This document shows, in pieces, positions 52,986 to 64,000 of a DNA stretch of 64,000 nucleotides. Numbering within the stretch: the stretch's first letter is position 1; each line of letters starts with the position of its first letter. Source of the stretch: Gigantopelta aegis (lineage: Eukaryota; Mollusca; Gastropoda; Neomphalida; Peltospiridae); NCBI RefSeq assembly GCF_016097555.1, contig NC_054704.1:76676638-76740637 (forward strand), written 5' to 3'. The notes beneath the pieces were generated by a model. The model was not told the origin of the DNA. It ran no database searches and saw only the letters and a program-made list of their open reading frames with translations. Both the position numbers and the translations under genes were made by a program.

Positions 52986-53118
52986 TTTAGCAAGAGGAGT
53001 TTATGACATGGGAAGGAGTTAATTAAGAAAGCCTTTTTTCTGTACTCTGTTAGATATGTCATTTGCTAGATAGATACCGACTGTAGACAAGTTTTCGTGT
53101 TTGTAATACAGGTGAAGG
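52986..53118 (+). repeat. Local direct duplication, copy 1
   Basis: GCAAGAGGAGTTTATGACAT to TTTGTAATACAGGTGAAGGT; copy 2 is at 53404-53537. Confidence 0.85.

Positions 53119-53194
<76 letters not shown>
53119..53194. repeat. (TA)n(TG)n microsatellite
   Basis: Directly follows duplication copy 1. Confidence 0.95.
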
Positions 53195-53198
<4 letters not shown>

Positions 53199-53403
53199 AT
53201 ATATGTATGTATGTATTGATGTATGAATATCTATATATTGTATGTATGTCGAGGTTGACTGTTACATACATAGATATTAACGCACTGTTGCAGGGAATAA
53301 TTAAATCCTTTCTGGCCTCACAAACTGCCCCATCTATCTATCTATCTATCTAGCTATCCATCTATCTATCTATACTAGTATATGTATATAATATATCAAA
53401 TAA

Positions 53404-53537
53404 CAAATCACGGGCAAGAGGAGTTTATGACAAGGAAAGGGTTCATTAACACAGCCTTTCATCTGTACTCGGTTAGATGTGCCATTTGCTGGACATATAC
53501 TGACTGGTTTTCGTGTTTGTAATACAGGTGCAGGTTT
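53404..53537 (+). repeat. Local direct duplication, copy 2
   Basis: GCAAGAGGAGTTTATGACAA to TGTAATACAGGTGCAGGT. The preceding AATAACAAATCACGGGC also recurs at 53910-53926, so a third partial copy exists. Confidence 0.85.
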
Positions 53538-54390
53538 TAATATTAGTGTTTTCCCTAGCTTGTTTTAGCATGGTGCAGCACCATTCCTCAGTAGTCTAGC
53601 ACCATCTTGCCTTAATCAGCCCCATGCTGCCCTAAGATTAAAAAAACCTTTTTCAGTAATTAATTCTAAAATTGTCTTTATAAAACACCCAAAAAGGTAT
53701 TATTAATTAATAAAATATGCCATTTATATCTTTTGCCATTCATTTATTAAAGCATTAACATACATTACATTAATGTTTATTTCAATTAGTTTTTTTGTAT
53801 TTTTAATGAAAAACAAGTGCCCAGAAAATGGTGAAAATGCCCCAAAAGTATTTGGTCTACCATGCCTTACCTACTTTCTAGGGAAATCACTAAATATATA
53901 TAATATATAAAATAACAAATCACGGGCTGATATTTTCACATTACCTGGAGATACTTTTATATATCTCTGGAGTAGCACGTGGTCGTTAAACGCAGGGATG
54001 TTTACACAGGAAGCTTTGGTCTTTGTTTCTGGAGAAAAGAGATACGCCATCGCTCGCACCACAGACCGTGGCTGTGTATACTTTGAACGTTGTGCATCTA
54101 TAAGAAAAGCACACTAAGGATATTGGCGGTCACGCCATGTCCGCATGTTTCTCTGCATGTCTGGCTCTAGTAATCTGTACATCTCTTCATCGGGGAGTGT
54201 TTTTTTTTTTTTGCACGAGGAGAAATTCGTGACACCAACACGTGTGTGCAGGTTGCAGTGCACCAATTCTGTTGCCATTAGCAGTGTGTGCTTTTTCTTC
54301 TTTGATTTGTTTAAAAAAAAAAAAATCTTATTTCAACTTCTTTTGCTTAAAATATTGTTTTATTGAAATGCTGAAAATTACCTTTATTTA
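53538..54390. other. Intergenic, nothing recognised
   Basis: No supported gene. Confidence 0.5.
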
Positions 54391-54391
54391 T

Positions 54392-54710
54392 AGTCACAGA
54401 CCCTAGTTTTGGTTAATCTACAAACCTGGATAAAGTTATAATATAGTAAAACACGATTCTATGACGCTGAATCTTTAAATTAAGTCTAAATCCCTGTGTC
54501 CATAAGCATTACTTCTCAGATGTACGTGCATTAAAAACCCAATTGATGCATTTTGTGGTATTAGAAAAACCAGGATGACCAGTAACACTTTGGATGTACG
54601 AAAATGGATAATCTAAGCAATAAAATTTAAGTAATGATTGATTTTGATTGTGAAAAATGCTCTGCTAGTGAAACATGCGCCAATGAGTTTAAAAACTAGG
54701 GTCTGTCACT
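54392..54710. mobile_element. TTAA MITE, diverged AG...CAGACCCTAG family
   Basis: AGTCACAGACCCTAG and CTAGGGTCTGTCACT; the right flank is TTAA and the left TTAT. The interior shares GGATGACCAGTAACACTTTG with the 6388 and 28684 copies. Confidence 0.85.
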
Positions 54711-55523
54711 TTAAATATGGTGCTATATAATCCTTTTTTCGGCACTTAAAATCTCATTGCATAGTTGTTGTTTTTATTAGGTATCACACCCATGCATTAG
54801 TAATAGTGTTAACATCTCTTATGAAACTGTTATATACGCCCACACTTGTATCAGCCCACACTTGTCTGCACAAGTTAACATATAAAGAAAGAAGAATGGT
54901 GTGGAACAACTGTGACTAAAACGTAAGGTCGATACAAGTTTATCCCACTGATTACGTTACGCAAATATCGAACAGTCGCTTACCAAGGTAAAATTCAGGT
55001 TACCTTAGATTTTGAATTATTGTCCCCTGTCCATCCATCAATAAACCTGTAGTGTACCAATGTACCATGAATATTAACATTTTGTACACAAGGACAAAAT
55101 AAAAATACATGCACATGATATTATTGGGTAAAGATAATAATAATATTACTTTAACAAATAGCCCACTTAGGACAGGGCCTCATAAATTGATTAACTTGTG
55201 CCCAGTCCTTTTGTATACTTATATACATTATATGCAATAAAATATGTCTTCAATCAACCACAATCACATTATTACTAACAGACTGGTGCAGCTGGTTTTA
55301 CTTAATTGTCTCTGACACGTAATCTCTGATTCAGACAGACGACACCAACCAAGATGAACATATCCTGAATTGTAATAAATTATTACAGATTTTCAAGTCA
55401 GTATTACAATTGAGGCAACTACATGCTGCTACCACAGACTTGCAGCGACCAGAGGTGGGGCTTGAGCGATGGGTCTAGATCTATGTCCACCACCTGAAAA
55501 CCATATCATTTGCTTTTGTGTCG
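54711..55523. other. Intergenic, nothing recognised
   Basis: No supported gene. Confidence 0.5.
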
Positions 55524-55537
55524 CACTAATATATAAA

Positions 55538-55862
55538 GAAAGAAATGTTTTATTTAACGACGCGCTCAACACATTTTATTTACTGTTATATGGCGTCAGA
55601 CATATGGTTAATGACCACACAAATACTGAGAAAGGAAACCCGCTGTCGCCACTTCATGGGCTACTCTTTTCGATTAGCAGCAAGGGATCTTATATATGCA
55701 CCATCCCACAGACAAGGTAGTACATACCACGGCCTTTGATATACCAGTCGTGGTGCACTGGCTGGAACGAGAAATAGCCTAATGGGCCCACCGACGGGGA
55801 TCGATCCCAGACCGACCGCGTATCGAGCGAACGCTTTACCTCTGGGCTACGTCCTGTCCTCA
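55538..55862 (-). mobile_element. SINE, head H1 with tail T1, full length, TSD CACTAATATATAAA
   Basis: Complete H1/T1 copy. The 14-bp duplication is at 55524-55537 and 55863-55876. Confidence 0.96.
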
Positions 55863-56109
55863 CACTAATATATAAAAACGGGAAAATATAACCTTGAAAA
55901 ATATAACCTTGAAAAAGCCGAAGATTATCATCTAAAATATTACCATTTTGTTCTCCAAATGGTAGGATATCGCATCCGAGTCTATCCTAAAAATAACCTT
56001 TCAATGCGGTTGGGGTGGGGTGTGGGTCCCCAGGGAGGGAGCGTGCTCATTTACACCCCTCTAAAAGCCCCATTTCAAATATCCTACCAAAGAATTGCAT
56101 ATATAGAAG

Positions 56110-56278
56110 GCACACACACACACACACAAACACACACGCACGCACGCGCACGCACGTACGCACACACGCACGCACACACACGCAAGCACGCACGCATACA
56201 CATAGACACAGACACATACACACATATACACACACACGTAGGCACACACACACGCACATGCACACGCACGCAATCACG

Positions 56279-56335
<57 letters not shown>
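56110..56335. repeat. (CA)n-rich region with ACGC and ATAC variants
   Basis: Long His/Thr and Cys/Val frames on both strands are products of this repeat. Confidence 0.95.
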
Positions 56336-56339
<4 letters not shown>

Positions 56340-56586
56340 ATACACATGTAAACATACACATATACATACATACATACACACAGAGAATATGGAGCATTCC
56401 AGCAGTATTGGGTGTTGTAGCTGGTGAGTGTGTCTGTTGTTATTGGAAGTGACAGACCTGTTTTAGATACACACACCTGCCGACACCGAAACGCGCCATG
56501 CTGATTCCTCATTTCCTGGGAATCCAACCCTACAGTTCAGACTGACTCTTTACGTTTCACTGAGAAACAATTAGATCACAAATTAG

Positions 56587-56690
56587 CGTGTTCAGGAAGC
56601 CGAGCGCTCGCGAACAATTTGACTGGTACCGTAGTCTTCTATCACATCACATTTATCTGACGTTCGACGCAAGAAAAACCTAGTCTTCCT
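56587..56690 (+). repeat. Dispersed repeat, copy 2 (GCCGAGCGCTCGCGAACAAT)
   Basis: Homologous to 25730-25840; includes CTTCTATCACATCACATTTA and GACGCAAGAAAAACC. Confidence 0.75.
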
Positions 56691-56867
56691 TAACGTGCCT
56701 TTTACCTGCGTTCAAGGCCGAGTTCAGCCAGACCGAACAGAAAAAAACCCCACTCACTAGTAGACTGGTTTTGATGTTTAACGTTGAAATGGATGTGACA
56801 GAATGTGAGACTTCTAGCACTAAGTGACTCCTTATATTTGGTATAACACGACTAAGAATTAGGAAGA

Positions 56868-56996
56868 AGGAAGGAAATGTTTACACTGGCTGGAAATGGA
56901 AAGAGAAATAGCCAAATGGGGCCATCGACGGGGATCGATCCTAAACCGACCGCGAATCGAGCGAGCGCTTTACCATTGGGCTAAGTCCCGCCCCCG
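56868..56996 (-). mobile_element. SINE, head H1 joined directly to its tail end (internal deletion)
   Basis: GGAAGGAAATGTTT jumps straight to ACACTGGCTGGAAATGG, so the body and most of the tail are gone while the tRNA head is complete. Confidence 0.88.
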
Positions 56997-57024
56997 AAAC
57001 AATTAGATCGTCTGTCCTTCAAGA

Positions 57025-57114
57025 GACGTCGAGGCGATACAATGTACTGACGATTCATAGGTCAACAAGACGTCGAGGCGATACAATGTACTGACGATTC
57101 ATAGGTCAACAATT
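57025..57114. repeat. 44-bp exact tandem duplication
   Basis: GACGTCGAGGCGATACAATG through CATAGGTCAACAA occurs twice. Confidence 0.95.
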
Positions 57115-57130
57115 TTTCCATCCAGAGAAG

Positions 57131-57426
57131 AAAGTTAAAGTTTTGTTTTCTTTATCAACACCACTAGAGCACACTGATTTCTTAATCATCGGCTACTGAA
57201 CGTCAGACATTTGATAATTCTGACATGGTAGTCTTAGAGGAAACCCACTACATTTACCAAATACTAGCTCACAGACAGGACAGTGCATACCACGGAATTT
57301 AATATACCAGTCACTTGTTGGGACGAGAGAAAACCCAGTCAAATAATGGCTTCACCTAGGGGATTCGATCCTATGATGAAAGCATCTCAGACAAGCACCC
57401 TACCGATTGAGCTAGATGCTGCCCCT
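57131..57426 (-). mobile_element. SINE, head H3 with tail T2
   Basis: Minus strand: ATCTAGCTCAATCGGTAGGG (box A), box B-like GGATCGAATCCC, body and T2 tail (AATCAGTGTGCTCTAGTGGT). A second independent H3 copy. Confidence 0.85.
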
Positions 57427-57463
57427 CCCCGAGAAGGAAAACAAAAACAAACATTGTTAATAA

Positions 57464-57516
57464 TTAGTAGCCCAAAGGTAAAGCGTCCGCCTGATGCGCG
57501 GTCGGTCTAGGACATT
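57464..57516 (+). mobile_element. Isolated H1 tRNA-like head
   Basis: TAGCCCAAAGGTAAAGCGTC then GATGCGCGGTCGGTCTAGGA; nothing of the body follows. Confidence 0.75.
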
Positions 57517-58230
57517 GACCTTTTAACTTTAAATATGTCATTTTTGTCAAGGTCTAGAAGACCCTATGTTATTGCGCCCCAGTTATTGTTTTACAGCCCC
57601 CTCCCATAGTTATTTTAATCCTCTTTCATCCATATTGGATCGCCCGCTGATTTTCCCCGTGTCTTATTAGCTACGAGTAAATACACGTTTGTCTTAGCTG
57701 TCATTGTATTAATAAATACATTCAGACTGTGTGGCTTCCTAATTGAAATTAACGAGTAGCGCTCCCCCTTCTCAGCATGCTGCCGATAAAGTTAATACGT
57801 GTTTCAGAGTAACTTATGTTTTTACACACGTCAAAGAACCAAAAATGAAAGCTTCTACGGAGAAAGTATTTTGCTCGTCTGATTGCTATACATAATTTAT
57901 TTATTTACCGAGCAATATGTTATTAACTTGACGATAGTTATTTTGCAATGTTTTCTTGATGATATCTATCTGTTATATGGCGGTTTTGTGGTTTCTGACA
58001 AGTATCTTGCTTAGTTCTATCCATCTATTTGTCTACTTGTTCGTCTGTCTGTCTGTATTTTTTTATTTATCTTCCTGTCTAAACCTGACCAAATAGTTAC
58101 CATTATCACTAGTACAGACCTTTAGCTGGTACATACCTTTTGTTTCACTGTTACACTAACGTCTGTTGTCTACTAATAATCGTAACCAGTAGTATTAGTA
58201 AAGACAAAAAAATATATTTCGGAAAGAAGA
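57517..58230. other. Intergenic, nothing recognised
   Basis: No supported gene. Confidence 0.5.
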
Positions 58231-58232
58231 AA

Positions 58233-58420
<188 letters not shown>

Positions 58421-58638
58421 TATGATCTATTTTTCAATTACGTTTGAAAACCTGGTTAATAAAGCTTTTACCAGATGGGGGAAGACGAAAGTTGGATAAA
58501 AGTTACACAAATTGATTTTCTCAAAATCATTACATCACCACTTAACTGTCTTTTGTTTTAGCAGGGTAGAATGACCATTGCTATGGATGCTAACATAACC
58601 ATCCAAATAAACCTTTACTCAAACCATGGGCATTTTAA

Positions 58639-58975
58639 AGGGACATTTCTGAGTTTGCTGCATTGTAAGATGTTTCTGACTAATAAAATATTTCTACGAT
58701 TAAACTTAAATATTAAATATAATTTCTTGTTTGAAATATCAGTGTCTGTATATTCAGTGTGTTTTTGGTCGTCTTAATATTTGTAAGAAGCCCAAACTGG
58801 TTTTGTCTTCAAATAATTTCGTACGTACGAAAAATTCTTTTTTAGGAAATAAAATGAAATTTAACCTAGTACAAATATTAGAACGATCAGAAACACGTTT
58901 AATATACAGCCACTAATATTTAATGCAGAAAAATATATTTGATATGTTATTACAGCACGATTAACAATAGACATT
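58639..58975. mobile_element. TTAA MITE, CTGAGTTTG family, right end lost
   Basis: TTAA at 58635-58638, then AGGGACATTTCTGAGTTTGC. Inverse orientation of 33959-34311, including the palindromic TTCGTACGTACGAA. The last 50 bp of the right end do not match. Confidence 0.85.
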
Positions 58976-59655
58976 TTCACAACAATTGGTAACTATACAC
59001 TAAAAAAACTGACTGGGTGCAGTACTGAGTTGTACTGCCCAGACATTTTTCTTCCGTGTATCGGGTGGTGTGACATTTATCACTGGGGATTAAACACTGA
59101 TCACGTTAACTCTGATACCGAGTCACCAACAATTTATTCCCTCTAATCATATCCACATTATGATGTCACGGAGCTGTGACGTTACGTGTATACTAACGGC
59201 TTTGACATGATATACACAAAGGTATTAACATGTCGGAAACACCCTAACGGTGATGCCGGTCCCAGGAACAAACCGATCAAACAGTCATAGCGATCTCGAC
59301 TCGGGTGACCCAGAGGAACAACTTGTGCTCCCTGTTTGCGACCGACCAGACTTTTAAGATTCAGTGTATAGCTTATTAAAAGAGAACAAACAATGACAAA
59401 ACTTTGTACATAGATTTAAAGATTTTTTTAGAGATAATTTTTCTATCAGAAGAAGTAAATATTAAAGAGAAGTTGTGGCTTTCGTGGTATCCTCTTCATT
59501 ACCGTTGGATTAATATTGCATTTGCACATTGTGAACTCAACTATAAGAACTACTGGGCTGTATATAGGGTGGTGGTACGGGGGTGGGAGGAGGAGTTAGT
59601 CCCCATCCAAAAATATGAAAAAGCTCCCTTTAAGTTTAAAAGGGTCAATTTGTGT
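58976..59655. other. Intergenic, nothing recognised
   Basis: Slightly GC-richer at 59220-59360 with a short open minus-strand frame; not convincing. Confidence 0.4.
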
Positions 59656-59664
59656 GTACATGAA

Positions 59665-59858
59665 AAAAGAAAGAAAGAAAGAAATGTTTTATTTAACGAC
59701 GCACTCAACACATTGTATTTACGGTTATATGGCGTCAGACATATGGTTACAGACCACACAGATATTTAGAGAGGAAACCCGCTGTCGACACTTCATGGGC
59801 TACTCTTTTCGATTAGCAGCAAGGAATCTTTTATATGCACCATCCCACAGACATGGCA
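59665..59858 (-). mobile_element. SINE with tail T1, 5'-truncated, TSD GTACATGAA
   Basis: Tail and part of the body, stopping at CATCCCACAGACATGGCA. GTACATGAA at 59656-59664 and 59859-59867. Confidence 0.93.
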
Positions 59859-59929
59859 GTACATGAAGAAGACACTATATTATTGTGCTCTAAGTTTTCT
59901 TTTACTGCACACCCCTGGTTATTGTCTCT

Positions 59930-60522
59930 ATCGGCCTCGGTGGCGTCGTGGTTAGGCCTTCGGTCTACAGGCTGGTAGGTACTGGGTTCGGATCCCAGTC
60001 GAGGCATGGGATTTTTAATCCAGAATGAATGAATGAATGAATGAATGAATGTTTAACGACACCCCAGCACGAAAAATACATCGGCTATTGGGTGTCAAAC
60101 TATGGTAATGCAAATAAATAAAGTGATGATCAACATCAATATAAAAATTCAAGACAAACAAAAACAGTGTAAAGAACTGTGCAAAAACACAAATATCACA
60201 GAATTTTACAGATACTGAATTTTACTCAAAACTTCAGTTTTGTGCTGTATTGGCCATTCTCAAAGAGAATGTTACACCCCTGCACCACGGTGAGGTTACA
60301 GCACACGCAGGTTTTTTTTAATCCAGATACCGACTCCAAACCCTGAGTGATTGCTCCGCAAGGCTCAGTGGGTAGGTGTAAACCACTTGTACCGACCAGT
60401 GATCCATAACCGATTCAACAAAGGCCATGGTTTGTGTTATCCTGCCTATCCTTAACCATATGTCTGACGCCATATAACCGTAAATAAAATGTGTTGAGTG
60501 CGTCGTTAAATAAAACATTTCT
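59930..60522 (+). mobile_element. SINE, head H2 with tail T1, split by another SINE
   Basis: Head at 59930-60024, then a 290-bp insertion, then the rest from 60315. It also lacks the core body between CCTGCCTA and TCCTTAACC (60447 region). Confidence 0.93.
60025..60314 (-). mobile_element. SINE with tail T3 inserted in another SINE, TSD TTTTTAATCCAGA
   Basis: Minus strand: starts CCTGCGTGTGCTGTAACCTC, contains CTCACCGTGGTGCAGGGGTG and TTGAGAATGGCCAATACAGC, and ends GGGGTGTCGTTAAACATTC plus (ATTC)n. The duplication is at 60012-60024 and 60315-60327. The head is not obviously tRNA-like. Confidence 0.95.
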
Positions 60523-60612
60523 TATTAGAGACGACCCTGTACCATTAGGCTTAAAGTAACGACTCTACCATAGCACAGTGATTAATTAACTTTCATCAGT
60601 TTGCAGTCATTA

Positions 60613-60938
60613 TAAGATATTTTCAACTAGCATACTACATATTAAATATATATATATTTTGTTTAGAATACCAATGTCTGCATATCCAATGTGTTTGCGG
60701 TCGTGTGCTAATGTTTGTTTTAGTCACTGTTGATTTTGTTCGTGATATATATTTGTTTTTGTACGTACGAAATTATTGAAAGGTAAAATCTAGTTGGGGC
60801 TGCTAAAACAGACCCATTGTTTATACAGATATACTGATATTCAAAACAGGAACATATCTATACTATTTCACTTTAGTCTTCAAAAAGGATCAGCTAGGTG
60901 TCAACATGTTACATTGGCGGCAAACTCAGGATAGTCCT
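60613..60938. mobile_element. TTAA MITE, CTGAGTTTG family, left end decayed
   Basis: Contains TTTTTGTACGTACGAAATTA and GACCCATTG and ends GGCAAACTCAGGATAGTCCT followed by TTTAA. Two related right ends occur at 60965-60995 and 61575-61605. Confidence 0.75.
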
Positions 60939-61014
60939 TTTAATATGTATTTTAACAATGGCAGCAAACTGAAGACAGTCTCTTTAAAGTTTCGGGCGGC
61001 ACGTCGCCCAGTGG

Positions 61015-61228
61015 TTGTAGGAAAGAAAGAAACAGGAAAAAAAAAAGAAACAGGAAAGAAAGAAACGGAAAAAAAGTAATAGGAAAAAAAGAAACGGAAA
61101 GAAAGAAACTCTACATTTTTACTAAAATTCCTTTTTTTTAAAATTTATTTATATATAATATTTCCCAATTATTCCCAAAAATTGTTTCTTTCTTTCCTGT
61201 TTCTTTTTTTCCTGTTTCTTTCTTTCCG
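61015..61228. repeat. GAAA-type simple repeat hairpin
   Basis: (GAAA)n/CAGGAAAG repeats at 61018-61105 are matched by inverse CTTTCCTGTTTC repeats at 61185-61228, within a split H1-like head (CGCCCAGTGGT before, CCCGATGGTAAAGCGC after). Confidence 0.6.
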
Positions 61229-61544
61229 TTTACCAGCCCGATGGTAAAGCGCTCGTTTGCGCGGTTGGTTTAGGATCGATCCCCGTCGGTGGGCCCATTG
61301 GGCTACTTCTCGTTCAAGCCAGTGCTCCACAACTGGTGTAACAAAGGCCATGGTACGTACTATCCTGTCTGTGGGATGGTGCATATAAAATATCCATTGC
61401 TGCTAATAAAAAAAAGTAGCCCATGAAGTGGCGACAGCGGGTTTCCTCTCTTTATATCTGTGTGGTCCTTAACCATACGTCTGACGCCATATATTACCGT
61501 AAATAAAATGTGTTGAGTGCGTCGTTAAAAAAACACATTTTCTT
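61228..61544 (+). mobile_element. SINE, head H1 with tail T1
   Basis: CAGCCCGATGGTAAAGCGC head, GGATCGATCCCCGTCGGTGG box B, body and T1 tail (GTGCGTCGTTAAAAAAAC). Confidence 0.9.
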
Positions 61545-61949
61545 CCTTCATTTAAAGTTTAATATGTAGTCTTAACAATGGTCGCAAACTAAAGATAGTC
61601 CCTTTAACGGCGAGTTTTCTTGATCCTACAGCTGCCTAACAGTTCATTTGATGAGTTGTTTGAAAAGGTATTTTGGAGGATTTGCTTCTCCTTCCATCCA
61701 GGACCTCAAGTCACCTCAACAAACCGGCTCTGTTTGTTGGAAGTGACCCCAGAATCCTTAAAGATGCTAATCTTTATTTTCTTCACGCATCTCGCAGATT
61801 ACTCCACGGATTTGCGCGCGCACCGAATCATTCATTAAAGCAAAGAAGTACGCGCCGCGTCGATCTTTTCGCGCCAGTCGGCGTCTTCTCTTTTTCTCTT
61901 TGAAGTTTAACAAGCAATGTTAAAATGGCTTTGTCCGTTTCCTTTGGAC
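61545..61949. other. Intergenic, nothing recognised
   Basis: Balanced base composition; the frames at 61620-61903 show no recognised domain. Confidence 0.4.
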
Positions 61950-62338
61950 CATGGGCGGATCCAAGGGGGGGGGGGGACCAGGGGGACAAAATTGTTCAAG
62001 TGCCCTCAAAATGTCCAAGTGCCCTTTTTGTTTGTAGAATTTTTTTTTTTTTAAGTAAACAATAATTATATTGTAGATAAATGAAATCAAGATTTTCGTG
62101 TACATGCGCAAGCTTGCAGATATGTGTCTGTGTTATTGAGTCTCAATGGGGCCCCATTGAGGTTCTAACGCGAGTGACGCCAATTTACTTCATTATTGCT
62201 AGTATATTATGACGTAGAACTGTAGGAATTCATATTAATTGTAAATATCAAAACTTGTAGTAAGGTGCCCTTTTGACGAGTCAATGTGCCCTTCTTTTTT
62301 GGTCCCCCCCTAAAAATATTTCCTGGATCCGCCCATGT
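61950..62338. mobile_element. MITE with CATGGGCGGATCCA ends
   Basis: CATGGGCGGATCCA and TGGATCCGCCCATG are perfect inverses. Subterminal AAGTGCCCT/AAGGGCACTT-like motifs repeat at both ends. TGGAC flanks both sides. CGGATCCA ends are common in hAT-type MITEs. Confidence 0.8.
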
Positions 62339-62354
62339 GGACGGTGTATTTATT

Positions 62355-62359
<5 letters not shown>

Positions 62360-62402
<43 letters not shown>
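62360..62402. repeat. (CA)n microsatellite
   Basis: About 20 CA. Confidence 0.95.
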
Positions 62403-62408
<6 letters not shown>

Positions 62409-62530
62409 TATATATATATATATCTGTGTGTGTATATATATACGTCTACGCCGGTGATGCAAGAAGCTGCCCTTCCCTCTGTTGACTCGAGCGAGCTTTC
62501 CGTGAACTGACCACTGACAACTAACCAAAG

Positions 62531-62704
62531 TCCAAGGGCGGACCCAGGAAATGAGTTAGGGAGGGGACCAAGAGCAAAAGTGCACATGGACTTAAAGGAA
62601 AATTCAATGAAAATTGTAAGCACATTGTTACAAAAAGGGCACTTAATTTTTAGGGGGTGGAGGAGGGCAGGTCCCCTCATCCCCTCCGTTAGATGCGTCC
62701 TTGC
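62531..62704. mobile_element. Shorter relative of the GGGCGGATCCA MITE
   Basis: CCAAGGGCGGACCCAGGAAA at the left; GATGCGTCCTTG at the right, with AAAAAGGGCACTTAA inside, as in the preceding element. Confidence 0.65.
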
Positions 62705-63182
62705 ATAGCCTGTCCTTGACAGACAGCCCAGCTAGCTTATGTTTGTGGCCAGGACAACGTGCTTGAAACTGTATTGAAAGAAAGAAAGAAATGTTTATCA
62801 TGAGGCTAATCTGTACAATATTAGAAACTGGGTCAGTTTGGTACAGTAGTCAAATTATTGAGCTAATAAGAACACATCATAAACTGCTACACTACAGTTT
62901 TACAGATGTAGTATATTTTTTAAAAGACATTTTGCATTGGTATCCTACGACTGGTATATCGAAGGTTAATGTCCTTTCTTTGGCAAAGTGTGTATGTGAA
63001 AATAGAGAAAATAATTGGGCTATTAAAATTAAAACTTTACCATTCACGTTCCACACGCAAAAAACCCAACCCCTCAACAACAAAGATACATCTGATAAAA
63101 TGTTCTCTATTACTTCACTGTTTATGTCATTTATATTAAATTTTAAATTGAAAAAAGCGTATTGGCTTTAATACTTTACCGG
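62705..63182. other. Intergenic, nothing recognised
   Basis: An open frame at 62791-63171 has no recognisable domain and an AT-driven composition. Confidence 0.45.
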
Positions 63183-63250
63183 GTGGCCAAGAAACCCCCG
63201 GCTGTTTAATGGCAAGCACATCGGTGAAGCAAGTTCAAATCTCGCCCACA
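63183..63250 (+). repeat. Possible decayed tRNA-like sequence
   Basis: Box A-like TGGCCAAGAAA and box B-like AGTTCAAATCT at roughly tRNA spacing. The arms do not fold cleanly, so probably an old SINE head and not a working tRNA. Confidence 0.3.
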
Positions 63251-63876
63251 CTTACGCGTTATAACTTATTAAGTATGCGCACGAGCAAATAGATATCATT
63301 TTAAACAACAGGAGTGAAACTATATTCACGAAAGCGACAGTTCATGATCACTGATTCATTTCCTCTTGAAGTTACTAACGCCCATTTTTGCAGTATATAT
63401 ATGTATGCGTGTGTTTTAGTGTTTTTATATATGCACTTTTCCATAGACAGAAGAGCACGTCTCATGGTCTTCAGTGTCCAATTGCCAGTGGTTATTACAT
63501 TCATTTAACGTTAGGCACCCACAAAGAAAAAGACACCCCTAAAAAATACCCCACCCCCCCCCCATTTTTTTTTTTTTTTTAAAACCCCACACAAAAACCC
63601 ACCACCACCACCAAACAAAAACAACAACAACACCCCACCCCAACACCCCAAGAACAAAAGAGACACCCCCCCACCAAGTCTAGCGAGAACCCTGGACACG
63701 CCACAGATCTTACTGCCTTCCACTTTGATTTACGTTAGTAGATCTGACATGAGCCAGCGCAATTCCTTGTGTTTACGACGTTTGATCGCAACCGTTATTT
63801 CGAATACGTTACGGCTTAGGATTTAGCTAATACGGTAGAATTCTCGACTGAGGTGCTTGTGGGTCACAAGGTCCAC
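63251..63876. other. Intergenic
   Basis: A C-rich/A-rich simple stretch at 63540-63670 (ACCACCACCACC, CAACAACAAC). A diverged SINE body may lie at 63420-63490. Confidence 0.4.
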
Positions 63877-64000
63877 TAGGTTTTCCCCCGCCTCAACCGG
63901 CTGTGGTAAGTGCTGCCATGTGCGTTGAAAACTGCAAATAAAAGATCACTTTCTCTGAAGACTACGTACCACAATTACCAGATATTTGATATTCAATAGG
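63877..64000 (+). mobile_element. SINE with T2-like tail, cut by the window end
   Basis: GGTAAGTGCTGCCATGTG, AATAAAAGATCAC, GAAGACTACG and TTTGATATTCAATAG follow the body/T2 order. Confidence 0.7.

Noticed and set aside
56015..56527. Long His/Thr and Cys/Val frames on both strands
   Set aside because: They arise from the CA repeat region.
62791..63171. 126-codon + strand frame
   Set aside because: AT-driven composition, no domain, and no matching exon structure.

Overview
This is eukaryotic, intron-rich, repeat-dense DNA with low to moderate GC. The one gene I can identify is a complete eIF3e (eukaryotic translation initiation factor 3 subunit E, INT6) gene on the + strand. It has 13 coding exons between 3018 and 24026 and encodes 438 residues. 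The protein and the mobile-element content (very abundant tRNA-derived SINEs ending in GTCGTTAAA) suggest a lophotrochozoan, most likely a marine mollusc, probably a gastropod. That placement is inferred from family knowledge, not from a search.

Layout: 1-2937 is intergenic, with a TIR transposon (851-1500) and three SINEs, the last ending about 80 bp before the eIF3e start codon. 3018-24026 is eIF3e. Its 8.4-kb intron 1 holds a hairpin element, a three-layer nest of insertions, a segmental duplication and a long inverted repeat. Introns 2, 9, 10 and 12 each hold a foldback or TIR element. Intron 5 holds decayed tandem copies of the 5' part of exon 6. At 24.2-25.3 kb a SINE abuts a truncated Tc1-like transposase. 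From 25.5 to 64 kb I see no certain gene: the sequence is a mosaic of SINEs, MITEs, minisatellites (45, 44, 20 and 41 bp units) and microsatellites. A GC-rich patch at 44.7-46.4 kb has weakly supported exon candidates.

The most distinctive feature is a modular SINE network. Three tRNA-like heads (H1: box A TAGCCCAGTGG; H2: starting CGGCCTCGGTGGCG; H3: ending TGAGCTAAATCCCA on the + strand) share one central body but join different 3' tails (T1: GTGCGTCGTTAAATAAAAC; T2: AGTGGTGTCGTTAAACAAAAC-like). Two further elements carry tails T3 (GGGGTGTCGTTAAACATTC) and T4 (degenerate, ATGTCATTAAAT-like). Nearly all tails end in GTCGTTAAA, which suggests mobilisation by one LINE machinery. Many copies have clear target-site duplications. 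A second network consists of TTAA-flanked MITEs whose termini begin with AG.

All motif, boundary and splice-site statements come from reading the sequence. Family names come from general knowledge, and no database was consulted.
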